The notes under the pieces are model-generated. The model had not been told where the DNA came from, did no database searches, and was given only the letters and a program-made list of their open reading frames with translations. Shown here in pieces: positions 43,779-51,804 of a stretch of DNA of 64,000 nt (positions are counted from its first letter, which is position 1; each line of letters begins with the position of its first letter). Made by a program: the position numbers and the translations under genes. This stretch comes from Tissierella sp032104385. Lineage in GTDB: Bacteria; Bacillota; Clostridia; Tissierellales; Tissierellaceae. Where the stretch lies: assembly GCF_032104385.1 (NCBI RefSeq), contig NZ_DAMCHJ010000003.1, forward strand, positions 62,001 through 126,000, written 5' to 3'.

Positions 43779-44556
43779 AGAGATAATGAAATTAATGGAT
43801 AACTGGGCACCGTCAAAGTTAATTGAACATTGGGATAATACTGGTTTCCAAATAGGTGACGACAATAAAGAAATAAGTAAGATTTTAGTGGCTTTAGATT
43901 TAGATAGAGAAGTCTATGAAAAGGCCATGAAAGAAGATTTTAATATGATAATAACTCATCATCCACTTATATTTAAGCCTATTAGTAATGTAACTACATT
44001 AACGTATAAAGGAAAACTTATATATGATTTAATTAGAAATGAAATGGTTATATATAATGCGCATACAAATTTGGATCAAGCTGTAGAAGGAGTTAATGAT
44101 GAACTAGCAAAGATTCTAGGCTTAAATAATCCTCAGATATTAAAATTGAGTAATCTAGATTTAGAATTAAAATATGGATATGGAAAAATAGGTAATATAG
44201 AAGAAACAAATTTATCTGATTATATAAAATACATTAAAGAAAAGTTGAATATTGATTATCTAACAGTATATGGAGAACAGGAAAGAATTGTAAAGAGAGT
44301 TGCCTTATGTGGTGGTAGCGGTTCGGAATTTATTTATGATGCATATAAAAAGAATGCTTGTATTTATATAACTGGAGATATAAAGTATCATGATGCGCAG
44401 CTAGGAAATGAATTAGGATTAACTATTATTGATGCAGGACATTATCATACGGAAAAGATTATACTGCCTGTTATAAAAAAACATTTAGAAAAGGAAGACA
44501 GTAACCTTTATATAGAGGTATATGAAAAATCAAGTCCTCTGTATAAGATATATTAA
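43768..44556 (+). CDS. Nif3-like dinuclear metal center protein (YqfO family, short form)
   Basis: Member of the Nif3/DUF34 family with a two-metal site, sometimes described as GTP cyclohydrolase I type 2-like; the physiological function is not settled. Metal ligands are in MIITHHPLIF, NAHTNLDQA and DAGHYHTE. The 262 residues lack the inserted regulatory domain of Bacillus YqfO, so this is the short form. The start is TTG at 43768, within the trmK 3' end, after GAGGAGGTGAT, giving coupled translation. Confidence 0.92.
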   Translation: MKAKEIMKLMDNWAPSKLIEHWDNTGFQIGDDNKEISKILVALDLDREVYEKAMKEDFNMIITHHPLIFKPISNVTTLTYKGKLIYDLIRNEMVIYNAHTNLDQAVEGVNDELAKILGLNNPQILKLSNLDLELKYGYGKIGNIEETNLSDYIKYIKEKLNIDYLTVYGEQERIVKRVALCGGSGSEFIYDAYKKNACIYITGDIKYHDAQLGNELGLTIIDAGHYHTEKIILPVIKKHLEKEDSNLYIEVYEKSSPLYKIY

Positions 44557-44574
44557 AATTAAGGGCGTGAGAAT

Positions 44575-45282
44575 ATGGAACAACTAGATTTATTGATGAA
44601 TTTAGAGGAACACCATAATTCACTTAATCTGTATCAAAAGGAATTATCAGATTTACAAAATAATTTAACAATTGATAAAATGGAAGAAAAAATATTATAT
44701 ATAGAGGAAAAATTCAGAAGTCTTAGATCTAATCAGAAAAAAATAAAAGAAAAGCTAAAAGAATCAAATTTAAGATTAAATAATTATAACTTTAAAATAA
44801 AGGAAGTAGAAAAAAATCTATATAATGGACAAACAACTGATTTAAAGCAACTTGAATATTTAATGAATGAAAATAACAAACTAAAAACAATAATAGATAC
44901 TACAGAAACAGAAATTCTAGAATTTATGAATGAAGTGGAAGATATGGATCAAGAATTATTGAAAATGGAAAATGTATTGTATGAGATTAAGGATAAGAAT
45001 AATAAATTAAAAGAAAAATATGAAATGAAAAGGAAAATTTTAGAATCTAAGATTCATTTAAAAGAAGATGAAATTTTAGTATTAGAAGAGAAGATTGATT
45101 TGAAGTTATTGAATAAATATAATGCAATAAGAAGAAATAAGAAAACTGGAATAGCTGAAGTAAGAGATTCAACATGTTCTGGTTGTAATATACTAATCCC
45201 AATAATATCAATGGATAAATTGAATAATCAAAATGAAATAGTATATTGTGAATCTTGTGGCAGAATATTATGTAAATCATAG
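44575..45282 (+). CDS. Coiled-coil protein with C-terminal C4 zinc ribbon
   Basis: A 235-residue cytoplasmic protein. Residues 1-190 form a long coiled-coil hairpin rich in Glu, Lys and Leu. Residues 200-232 form a zinc ribbon with CSGCN and CESCG. It belongs to the zf-RING_7/C4-type zinc ribbon family widely found next to nif3-like genes; its function is unknown, and a nucleic-acid-binding role is inferred from the ribbon. It starts 18 nt after the nif3-like gene and is followed by the RNase P RNA gene. Confidence 0.9.
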   Translation: MEQLDLLMNLEEHHNSLNLYQKELSDLQNNLTIDKMEEKILYIEEKFRSLRSNQKKIKEKLKESNLRLNNYNFKIKEVEKNLYNGQTTDLKQLEYLMNENNKLKTIIDTTETEILEFMNEVEDMDQELLKMENVLYEIKDKNNKLKEKYEMKRKILESKIHLKEDEILVLEEKIDLKLLNKYNAIRRNKKTGIAEVRDSTCSGCNILIPIISMDKLNNQNEIVYCESCGRILCKS

Positions 45283-45293
45283 TAAATATATCC

Positions 45294-45323
45294 TTTGCAT
45301 ATTTTGACGATTTATGGTATATT
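45294..45323 (+). promoter_or_regulatory. Putative promoter of rnpB
   Basis: TTTGCA (-35), an 18-bp spacer and TATATT (-10) would start transcription near 45330, the predicted 5' end of RNase P RNA. Confidence 0.5.
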
Positions 45324-45326
45324 ATA

Positions 45327-45740
45327 TACGAGTAAGTTGAATGGTCGCGTGCTTAATGCATGAGGAAAGTCCGTGCTCCCTAGGGCAGGATGCTGGATAA
45401 CGTCCAGTGGGGGTGACCCTAAGGATAGTGCAACAGAGATATACCGCCAGAACTCTTTCTCAGTTCATAATAAGAATTACTACTGGGTTTGTAGTGAAAT
45501 AGCTGATGAAATAACTGAAAGATGTGGCTATCTGGTAAGGGTGGAAAGGCGAGGTAAGAGCTCACCAGCATTTAGGTGACTAAATGGCTCTGTAAACCCC
45601 ATCTGGAGCAAGACCAAAAAGGAACATAAAAGGTGGTAGCCCGCTGCCGTTCCAATGGTAGGTCGCATGAACCTATTGGTGACGATAGGTCTTAGATAGA
45701 TGACCATTTAAACAGAACACGGCTTACAGACTTACTCGTA
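45327..45740 (+). ncRNA. rnpB: RNase P RNA (bacterial class A type)
   Basis: Catalytic RNA that matures tRNA 5' ends. Conserved elements in order are GAGGAAAGTCCGTGCT, CAACAGAGATATACCGCC, GGTAAGGGTGGAAAGGCG, GAGCAAGACC, TAGATAGATGACC and CAGAACACGGCTTACAGA. The ends pair as P1 (CGAGTAAGT / ACTTACTCG). The presence of GGTAAGAGCTCACC and the overall layout suggest class A architecture. A short ORF over this region is spurious. Confidence 0.96.
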
Positions 45741-45755
45741 TACATAATTAAATCT

Positions 45756-45786
45756 AATGCAACCTTATATAGGTTGCATTTTTTTA
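45756..45786 (+). terminator. Intrinsic terminator of rnpB
   Basis: The 10-bp stem AATGCAACCT / AGGTTGCATT with a 5-nt loop, followed by a T-run. Confidence 0.88.
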
Positions 45787-46005
45787 TAATATATATAATA
45801 GTGTAAGAATATCGTATGGGTTATGAGGCTACCTATAGACTAAGTTTCTTACACTTTTCCTTTTTGTGATTCTAAATTTAAAACGCAATTTGTATGAGAA
45901 ATAAGGAAAAAGGTATTTATAATTTTATTAATAGAACAATAGGATTTGTTTTAGGTGTTATTGTGACTTTTCATAGTGCTGTAAAAAATGGTATAATAAT
46001 ATAGG
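45787..46005. other. Intergenic region with a 54-nt hairpin; no convincing gene
   Basis: A long-armed hairpin pairs GTGTAAGAA (45801-45809) with TTCTTACAC (45846-45854). Inside it, ATGGGT / ACCTAT can form a second helix. A T-rich tract (TTTTCCTTTTTG) follows. Further on, a 36-codon ATG ORF (45894-46004) codes for a hydrophobic peptide but has no ribosome binding site. This may be a second terminator, a small RNA or degenerate DNA. Confidence 0.35.
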
Positions 46006-46030
46006 AATAAAAAAGAGCCTTAAAGGCTCT
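46006..46030 (-). terminator. Minus-strand terminator downstream of tRNA-Pro
   Basis: AGAGCCTT / AAGGCTCT hairpin followed on the minus strand by TTTTTTA. It would end tRNA-Pro transcription about 150 nt after the tRNA. Confidence 0.8.
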
Positions 46031-46175
46031 GATTTTTATTAATTATCTTTTGTTTTCTCGTGCCACTTTTCGTGCCATTCGTGCTAATTTTAGCAAAATG
46101 TATCGAAACATACACAATTCAGAAAAATACAAATGGCTATTTTGCAAGGCTATACGCCTTTACAAAAACATAAAA
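46031..46175. other. tRNA-Pro 3' flank with repeated GCACGA units
   Basis: On the minus strand, between the tRNA and its terminator, there are three closely spaced GCACGA units (around 46058-46084) in a short open stretch that ends in TAA. No complete gene is present. The pattern recalls the 3' tail of an integrase gene left beside a tRNA attachment site, but nothing here proves it. Confidence 0.25.
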
Positions 46176-46252
46176 TGGTCGGGATGACTGGATTTGAACC
46201 AGCGGCCCCAAGTCCCCCAGACTTGTACGCTACCAAACTGCGCCACATCCCG
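46176..46252 (-). tRNA. tRNA-Pro, anticodon GGG
   Basis: A 77-nt cloverleaf on the minus strand. The acceptor stem is CGGGATG / CATCCCG, the D-arm GCGC / GCGT, the anticodon arm CAAGT / ACTTG with loop CTGGGGG (anticodon GGG), and the T-arm GCTGG-TTCAAAT-CCAGT. Discriminator A and an encoded CCA follow. Confidence 0.97.
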
Positions 46253-46287
46253 ACACTATCTTACTAATTACAATATAGAACAACTTT

Positions 46288-46316
46288 ATTATACATTAAT
46301 CTTAATTATATTGCAA
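46288..46316 (-). promoter_or_regulatory. Promoter of tRNA-Pro
   Basis: On the minus strand, TTGCAA (-35), a 17-bp spacer and a perfect TATAAT (-10), about 35 nt before the tRNA 5' end. Confidence 0.78.
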
Positions 46317-46348
46317 TTAAAAAATGGTATTTTGATTTCGTAAAGTAG

Positions 46349-46377
46349 TTTAAAACAGTATATAATTATGTTATACT
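46349..46377 (+). promoter_or_regulatory. Promoter of the HlyD-yggS-sepF block
   Basis: TTTAAA (-35), a 17-bp spacer and TATACT (-10) preceded by TG (extended -10), 36 nt before the first gene. It faces away from the tRNA-Pro promoter. Confidence 0.55.
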
Positions 46378-46412
46378 ATTGATATGCTTTGGATATTGGA
46401 GGTGTGGATTTA

Positions 46413-46784
46413 TTGTATTATATGCAAATTATTTTGGTACTATTATTCATATCGAGTATATTTGGATATATATTTGTAATACTTAAAGAAAAGATTTATT
46501 TAAAAAATAATATAATTATTATAGATAAAAAGATAGTAACTCAGGAACATTTAAATGAAGTAGATATGAAGGAATTCATTTTAGATGGATTTAGATTGAA
46601 AGCTGGAGATGAAATCAAAGTTATAACAAAAGAAAATAAAAAATATAATGGAATTCTTCTAGGAGCAAAGAAAAAAGATAAATCTATAATGATGGTTACA
46701 CATAAAAATGAGGTAAAGTTTTTTACAATAGATAATATATTAAAATTTAAAATAGTAAGTAAGTATGGAAAGTTCTTTACTTAG
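46413..46784 (+). CDS. Single-pass membrane protein with a small beta-barrel-like C-terminal domain
   Basis: I do not recognise this family. The frame is open from 46389, but the TTG at 46413, 8 nt after GGAGGTG, is the best start, giving 123 residues. One membrane helix (about residues 6-25) is followed by a cytoplasmic part with a strand-rich segment, DEIKVITKENKKYNGILLG, then KKDKSIMMVTHKNEVKFF. This resembles a small Sm-like or SH3-like barrel, which is inference only. It is first in the transcript leading to the HlyD-like gene and the division cluster. Confidence 0.65.
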   Translation: MYYMQIILVLLFISSIFGYIFVILKEKIYLKNNIIIIDKKIVTQEHLNEVDMKEFILDGFRLKAGDEIKVITKENKKYNGILLGAKKKDKSIMMVTHKNEVKFFTIDNILKFKIVSKYGKFFT

Positions 46785-46796
46785 AAGGGTGAAATT

Positions 46797-48080
46797 ATGA
46801 ACTATGATAAAAGGGAAAAAAATAGAAGAAGAAAAAAAGTTTTTCGTACAATAACCATATCTTTTGTTCTTTTATATTTAATAATTAGATCAATCCCTTC
46901 AATACTTGCAGGTAATGCAAAAACAGTATTACCTGAAAAAGGAATGTTAATTAAAAAGATTCCTACCCAAGGTTTTGTAATAAAACATGAAACAGTAGTT
47001 AAATCAGCTGTAAGTGGAGAATTAGAGATTTCTTCTATTGAAGGTGAAAGGGTAGCAGCTGGTATTCAAGTTGCTAGTATTAATTCTATGAATGATACTT
47101 CAACTCTTAAACAAGAACTTTTACAAATAGAGGAATCCATTTCGGCTCTAGAAAAATCTGAGATTGAAACCAAGTTAATTATAAATGAGAAAGAAAAGGT
47201 TCAGGGATTAAAGGAATCCTTAGTTAATGAATTGCAAGATACGATTATGGCAGGAAATTTTGATGAAGTGTATTTACTAAAAAGTCAATTAGCTATATAT
47301 GATGAAAAAAATAAAGATATTTCCTCAGCAAATACCTTAGTAGGACAGAGTCTTGAAAATTTAAAATCCAAAAAAGCTAGTATTACTTCAGAAATTAATA
47401 GTAATCATATGAAATACTATACCAATAGTGGAGGAATTATATCATACTTAATAGATGGCTATGAAGAGATTTATATACCTAAGGACTTTGAAAACTATAC
47501 TTATGATAGCTTAGTTCCTAAAAAACTAGATTATACAGAAGTAAAGTCTACTATATCAGTAGATGAACCTATTTATAAGATTATAGATAACTTTGAATGG
47601 TATATTGCTTTAAAAATAGAGGAATTGAAAGAGATTGAGGGGCTAGAAGTTGGAAATAATATTAATATTGAAATAGAAGGGGACAAGCGAGAGTTTGAAG
47701 GAAAAATTATTACTATAAATCCATCAAAAAACAAAGCGGTTATCATAATCAGGCTTAATACTTTTTTGCATGAATTATATAATATAAGATTTTCTAAAGT
47801 AAATATTATAAAATATAAAAAAGAAGGGTATAAGATACCTACTAAATCTATAGTGAATAAGGATACAATAAAAGGGGTATACATCAAAGATAAAAGTGGC
47901 ATAGTAAAGTTTAGACCGATTATAACTCTTGGAGAAGAGGGTGGTTATACTTTTGTTGATACTGGCGATAATAGTGGAAATATTATTATTGATGGCGAAG
48001 AACCTATAAAAACTATTTCCTTATTTGATGAAATATTTTTAAATACTATTAATGTAAAAGATGGACAAATACTTAATTAA
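46797..48080 (+). CDS. HlyD family membrane-fusion-like protein
   Basis: A 427-residue protein with a very basic N-terminus (KREKNRRRKKVFR), one membrane segment (about residues 18-38), a biotinyl-lipoyl-like strand region (TVVKSAVSGELEISSIEGERVAAGIQV split by a coiled coil, residues about 98-200) and a C-terminal barrel part. This is the layout of HlyD-type adaptors. No transporter partner is encoded nearby. In Clostridia such a gene commonly precedes yggS-sepF, so a cell-envelope or division-linked role is possible. It ends 1 nt before the yggS ATG. Confidence 0.75.
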   Translation: MNYDKREKNRRRKKVFRTITISFVLLYLIIRSIPSILAGNAKTVLPEKGMLIKKIPTQGFVIKHETVVKSAVSGELEISSIEGERVAAGIQVASINSMNDTSTLKQELLQIEESISALEKSEIETKLIINEKEKVQGLKESLVNELQDTIMAGNFDEVYLLKSQLAIYDEKNKDISSANTLVGQSLENLKSKKASITSEINSNHMKYYTNSGGIISYLIDGYEEIYIPKDFENYTYDSLVPKKLDYTEVKSTISVDEPIYKIIDNFEWYIALKIEELKEIEGLEVGNNINIEIEGDKREFEGKIITINPSKNKAVIIIRLNTFLHELYNIRFSKVNIIKYKKEGYKIPTKSIVNKDTIKGVYIKDKSGIVKFRPIITLGEEGGYTFVDTGDNSGNIIIDGEEPIKTISLFDEIFLNTINVKDGQILN

Positions 48081-48081
48081 G

Positions 48082-48786
48082 ATGGAGGCGATAAAAATAT
48101 CTATTCAAAGTAACATAAGCATAATACAAGAAAACATAGAAAAGGCATTAAATAGAGCTGGTAGAGAAAGAGAAAAGGTTGAACTAATAGCTGTTACTAA
48201 GACAGTGGATGTTGATAGAATAAATGAAGCTATTGAAACCGGTATTTCTAATATAGGAGAAAATAAAGTACAAGAATTAGAAAAGAAATGTGATATAATT
48301 GGTAATAAGATAAATTACCATATGATAGGTCATTTACAAACAAATAAGGTTAAGAACATTATTGGAAAAACAAAGTTGGTACATTCCTTAGATAGAATTT
48401 CATTAGCAAAAGAGTTAGATAAACGCTCTAGGAGTAATGATATAGTTACAGATGTTCTTATACAGGTCAACGTAGCGGAAGAGGAAAGCAAATTTGGCCT
48501 TGAAGTAGATAAAGTTCTATATTTTATAGAAGAAATCTTAGACTTTAAGAATATTAAGGTTAGAGGTTTAATGACAATAGCACCTTATACCACTGATACT
48601 GTGCTGTTGAGAGATGTTTTTAGGACATTATTTAATTTAAAAGAGAATATAATAAACAGAAATTACAATAATTTATCCATGGACTATTTATCCATGGGAA
48701 TGACAAATGATTATGAATTAGCAATCGAAGAAGGCTCCAATATTGTTAGGATTGGATCCGCAATTTTCGGTAAAAGAAATTATTAG
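48082..48786 (+). CDS. YggS family pyridoxal phosphate homeostasis protein
   Basis: PLP-binding protein of the YggS/YlmE/PROSC family that buffers PLP and affects amino-acid balance. The PLP lysine lies in ELIAVTKTV. IGENKVQE, YHMIGHLQTNKVK and VRGLMTIAPY are conserved, and SMGMTNDYELAIEEGSNIVRIGSAIFG closes the protein. Start choice is unusual. The ATG at 48082 lacks a ribosome binding site, although it is coupled to the previous stop. The GGAGGCG at 48084-48090 points instead to ATA at 48097, which would give the family-like (M)SIQSNISIIQ. An ATG at 48061 is also in frame. Confidence 0.93.
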   Translation: MEAIKISIQSNISIIQENIEKALNRAGREREKVELIAVTKTVDVDRINEAIETGISNIGENKVQELEKKCDIIGNKINYHMIGHLQTNKVKNIIGKTKLVHSLDRISLAKELDKRSRSNDIVTDVLIQVNVAEEESKFGLEVDKVLYFIEEILDFKNIKVRGLMTIAPYTTDTVLLRDVFRTLFNLKENIINRNYNNLSMDYLSMGMTNDYELAIEEGSNIVRIGSAIFGKRNY

Positions 48787-48797
48787 GAGGGGTACTA

Positions 48798-49235
48798 ATG
48801 AGTAATTTTATGGACAAGGTTAAGTATTTTATAGGTGTACAAGATTTGGAGGATGAGGAAATTCAAGATGATTATGATGAGTATGACGATGATTATGATG
48901 TAGCTGTGCCTACTAAAACAAAAAAGATAAATAATAAAGTTGTAAATATCCATACTAATAGTAATATGAAAATTGTAGTACATGAACCCCTTAGTTATGA
49001 TGAGGCACCTAGCATAATAGATGATATAAGCTTAAGAAAGGCAGTTATTGTAAACCTAGAACAGTTAGATAGTGGAGTTAAAAGGCAGATATTTGATTTT
49101 ATTAGTGGAGGTCTATATGCTTTAGAGGGAAACATACAAAAGGTTACAAAGGATATATTTATTTTTGCACCAAGTAATGTGGAAATTGATGGATTAAAAG
49201 AAGAACTTAAGAATAGAGGTATATTTTCTTGGTAG
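48798..49235 (+). CDS. sepF: Cell division protein SepF
   Basis: FtsZ-associated protein that bundles FtsZ and anchors the Z ring. An N-terminal amphipathic helix (MSNFMDKVKYFIGV) is followed by an acidic linker rich in Asp and Tyr (residues 19-38) and the SepF core with VVHEPLSYDEAPSIIDDI, KAVIVNLEQLD and FDFISGGLYALEGNIQKV. The 145 residues are normal. The ATG follows GGAGGGG. It lies in the yggS-sepF-yggT-ylmH-divIVA division block. Confidence 0.95.
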   Translation: MSNFMDKVKYFIGVQDLEDEEIQDDYDEYDDDYDVAVPTKTKKINNKVVNIHTNSNMKIVVHEPLSYDEAPSIIDDISLRKAVIVNLEQLDSGVKRQIFDFISGGLYALEGNIQKVTKDIFIFAPSNVEIDGLKEELKNRGIFSW

Positions 49236-49256
49236 AAAAAGGAGTAGATTATATTA

Positions 49257-49523
49257 ATGATACTTTTATATAAATCAATAGAAATATTAATCAAGCTAAT
49301 TGAAGGCCTAATTCTTGTAAGGATTGTACTCTCTTTTTTGAATATTCATAGTGAAAATCTTTTTACTAGATTTGTTTATGAACTTACAGAACCAGTACTT
49401 GGACCTGCAAGAGAATTAATTGCTAAATTAAGGATAAATACAGGGATGTTAGATTTTTCACCACTATTGGCTATTCTTTTTTTAAGAATAATATACGGTC
49501 TTGTTGGCAAAATATTATTGTAG
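49257..49523 (+). CDS. YggT family membrane protein (YlmG)
   Basis: An 88-residue integral membrane protein with two hydrophobic segments (about residues 6-26 and 66-86). The ILVRIVLSFLNIHSEN loop and FVYELTEPVLGPARELI are typical of YggT. Homologues sit beside sepF in Gram-positives and cyanobacteria and influence nucleoid or division-site organisation. The ATG has AAAAAGGAG about 12 nt upstream, a longer spacing than usual. Confidence 0.93.
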   Translation: MILLYKSIEILIKLIEGLILVRIVLSFLNIHSENLFTRFVYELTEPVLGPARELIAKLRINTGMLDFSPLLAILFLRIIYGLVGKILL

Positions 49524-49535
49524 AAGGGTATTTAT

Positions 49536-50321
49536 ATGAAAATTGACAGAGATAAATATATTTTCCATATAAGAGATAATGATAAGAGAATTGATATGAG
49601 AAGGGTAATAGATAAGGTTGAAATAGTATCAAATAATCATTCCTATGAATTTACGGATTTTTTTGACCCTTATGAAAGATCCTTAGCTAGGTCAATTCTT
49701 AATAGATTTATGGAAATAGATTATTTAGAAAATGGTGGGATTTCACAAGCTGAAAGACAAATAATATCTATTTATCCTAGTTATTACAATCCTCATGATA
49801 TTCCATTAAATATTATTGGTTTAAGAATAAGTGGGGATTTAGAGGGCTTAACTCATAAGGATTTTTTAGGTGCAATACTTAATTTAGGTATAAAAAGGGC
49901 CAAAATCGGAGATGTTTTAGTGCATGAAAATTATACTGATATTATAGCAAAAAAGGAAATAGGAGATTTTCTATTAATTAATTTAGAAAAGATAGCAAAT
50001 AGAAATATAAAAGTAGAGGAAAGGTCTTTGGACTCTATATCTGCTGCTGAATACCTCTATAAAGAGATAAATAAAACATTATCTTCTTACAGGCTTGATG
50101 TATTTATTAGTTCTAGTTATAACTTATCAAGGCAAGAAAGCATAGATATAATAAAATCTGGAAATGTAAAGGTTAATTGGGAACCTATAAATAAGTCTGC
50201 TAAGGAGATAGCAGTTGGAGATATAATTTCTGTAAGGGGATATGGACGTTCTATTCTTCACTCTGTTGAGGGATTAAGTAAGAAGGGGAAAATAAAAGCT
50301 ACTATAAGAATATTAATTTAA
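49536..50321 (+). CDS. ylmH: YlmH family RNA-binding protein (S4 domain)
   Basis: S4-domain protein of the YlmH family, which acts on 50S subunits carrying stalled peptidyl-tRNA and lies in the Gram-positive division cluster. The middle region has ILNRFMEIDYLENGGISQAERQ-type text and LGIKRAKIGDVLVHENY. The C-terminal S4 domain reads SSYNLSRQESIDIIKSGNVKVNW and ends with SVRGYGRSIL. The 261 residues match Bacillus YlmH. The start follows AGAAGGG. Confidence 0.93.
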   Translation: MKIDRDKYIFHIRDNDKRIDMRRVIDKVEIVSNNHSYEFTDFFDPYERSLARSILNRFMEIDYLENGGISQAERQIISIYPSYYNPHDIPLNIIGLRISGDLEGLTHKDFLGAILNLGIKRAKIGDVLVHENYTDIIAKKEIGDFLLINLEKIANRNIKVEERSLDSISAAEYLYKEINKTLSSYRLDVFISSSYNLSRQESIDIIKSGNVKVNWEPINKSAKEIAVGDIISVRGYGRSILHSVEGLSKKGKIKATIRILI

Positions 50322-50335
50322 ATGGAGTGAGATAA

Positions 50336-50875
50336 ATGATTACACCATTAGATATACAAAGCAAGCAATTTAAAAGGTCTTTAATGGGATATAATACAAA
50401 AGAGGTTGACGATTACTTAGATGCGATAAATGATAATTATGAAATGTTATACAGAGAGAACATTGAGCTTAAAGATAAGATAGGAGTATTAACTGATCAA
50501 ATTAGACAGTATAATAATTTAGAAGAGACGCTAAAGAGTACTTTGGTCATTGCTCAAAGCACAGCTGATGATGTAACCAGCTCTGCAAGAAAAAAAGCAG
50601 AGTTAATAATTGAAGATGCTGAACTACAGTCTAAAAATAGAATTAATGAAGCAACAAATGAAGTTAAGAATATAATGAAAGAATATGATTATTTGAAAAA
50701 AGAAATATTTATATTCAAAACTAGATATGAATCTTTTATCAAAGCTCAACTTATTTCTATAGATGAGTTTTATAAAGATTATGAAAATAAAAACCAATCA
50801 AAAGAAATAAGTCTACATGAAGAAAGCATAGATGAAGATGAAAACTTAAAAGAAATAGACCATTTAGGGGCATAA
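50336..50875 (+). CDS. divIVA: DivIVA domain-containing protein
   Basis: Coiled-coil protein that senses negative membrane curvature at poles and septa. The N-terminal lipid-binding domain reads ITPLDIQSKQFKRSLMGYN followed by EVDDYLD. Two coiled-coil stretches (about residues 28-60 and 80-140) and an acidic tail follow. The 179 residues are typical. It closes the sepF-ylmH block and is followed by a short terminator-like hairpin before the DAHP synthase gene. Confidence 0.94.
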   Translation: MITPLDIQSKQFKRSLMGYNTKEVDDYLDAINDNYEMLYRENIELKDKIGVLTDQIRQYNNLEETLKSTLVIAQSTADDVTSSARKKAELIIEDAELQSKNRINEATNEVKNIMKEYDYLKKEIFIFKTRYESFIKAQLISIDEFYKDYENKNQSKEISLHEESIDEDENLKEIDHLGA

Positions 50876-50890
50876 CAGCCTCTTTTTTTC
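50865..50890 (+). terminator. Weak terminator after divIVA
   Basis: The short stem AGGGGC / GCCTCT (one G-U pair) with a 6-nt loop is followed by TTTTTTTC. It overlaps the divIVA stop codon. Confidence 0.6.
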
Positions 50891-50930
50891 TTTAAATTGA
50901 AAATTTATAAAAGTAGTTGGAGGAATTTAG

Positions 50931-51683
50931 ATGACTAGAAGTATTAAAATAGATGAGGAAATATCCATTGGAGATGGATATTTTACTATAATTGCTGGGC
51001 CATGTGCAATAGAGGATTATAATCAAATGGAGGATATTGGGAAATTTCTATCTAATTTAGGAATTAAGATATTAAGAGGTGGTGTTTTTAAACCAAGAAC
51101 TAGCCCGAAATCTTTTCAAGGGTTGGGATTAGAAGGTTTTAAAATCTTAAATCAAATTAAATCAAAATATAATTTTAAAGTGATTTCTGAAATAATGGAT
51201 CCAAGGGATATAGAAGAAGCATTGGAATTTATTGATATTATTCAAATAGGTTCTAGAAATATGCAGAATTTTTCCTTACTAAAAGAAGTAGGAAAGACCA
51301 ATAAACCAGTTATGTTAAAAAGAGGAATGAGTGCAACTATTAAGGAATGGATTATGGCAGCAGAATATATTAAAATGGAAGGCAATAAAAAAATAATCTT
51401 ATGTGAAAGAGGAATCAGAACATTCGAGGATTATACTAGGAATACTTTAGACTTAATGAGTGTTCCAATATTAAAGGAGAAAACAGATTATCCAATATTC
51501 GTGGATCCATCTCATGGTACAGGCAGAAGGGAATTAGTACTTCCAGCTTCAAAAGCTGCAAAAACATTGGAGGCAGATGGTGTAATTATAGAAATACATC
51601 CAAGTCCAGATAAAGCTTTATCAGATGGTTTCCAATCCCTTGACTTTGAAGGATTTGAAAACCTATATAAAAATTTAATATAA
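50931..51683 (+). CDS. aroF: 3-deoxy-7-phosphoheptulonate synthase (type I-beta, catalytic core only)
   Basis: First enzyme of the shikimate pathway, condensing PEP and erythrose 4-phosphate to DAHP. The KDO8PS-like barrel is complete: AGPCAIE, RGGVFKPRTSP, QIGSRNMQNF, LKRGMSATIKEW, CERGIRTFE, VDPSHGTGRR and EIHPSPDKALSDG. At 250 residues it lacks the N-terminal ACT-like or chorismate-mutase domain that gives feedback control in longer relatives, so it is predicted to be unregulated. It sits between divIVA and the ylyA-like gene, where Bacillus has ileS. No other shikimate gene is nearby. Confidence 0.92.
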   Translation: MTRSIKIDEEISIGDGYFTIIAGPCAIEDYNQMEDIGKFLSNLGIKILRGGVFKPRTSPKSFQGLGLEGFKILNQIKSKYNFKVISEIMDPRDIEEALEFIDIIQIGSRNMQNFSLLKEVGKTNKPVMLKRGMSATIKEWIMAAEYIKMEGNKKIILCERGIRTFEDYTRNTLDLMSVPILKEKTDYPIFVDPSHGTGRRELVLPASKAAKTLEADGVIIEIHPSPDKALSDGFQSLDFEGFENLYKNLI

Positions 51684-51804
51684 GTCATATTATTTTCAAA
51701 TAATGTAAGTTTATTCTATCCTAAAAATTGAATGTTTATTACACTACTGGTTATATTATTAATCAAGATATAAATAAATTAGGATTACTAGACTGGAGGT
51801 AACT

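Noticed and set aside
45373..45579. 68-codon plus-strand ORF
   Set aside because: It lies wholly inside RNase P RNA, has no ribosome binding site, and its sequence is explained by conserved rnpB motifs.
45894..46004. 36-codon ORF for a hydrophobic peptide
   Set aside because: No ribosome binding site and it ends at the minus-strand terminator. It is mentioned only as part of the unexplained spacer.
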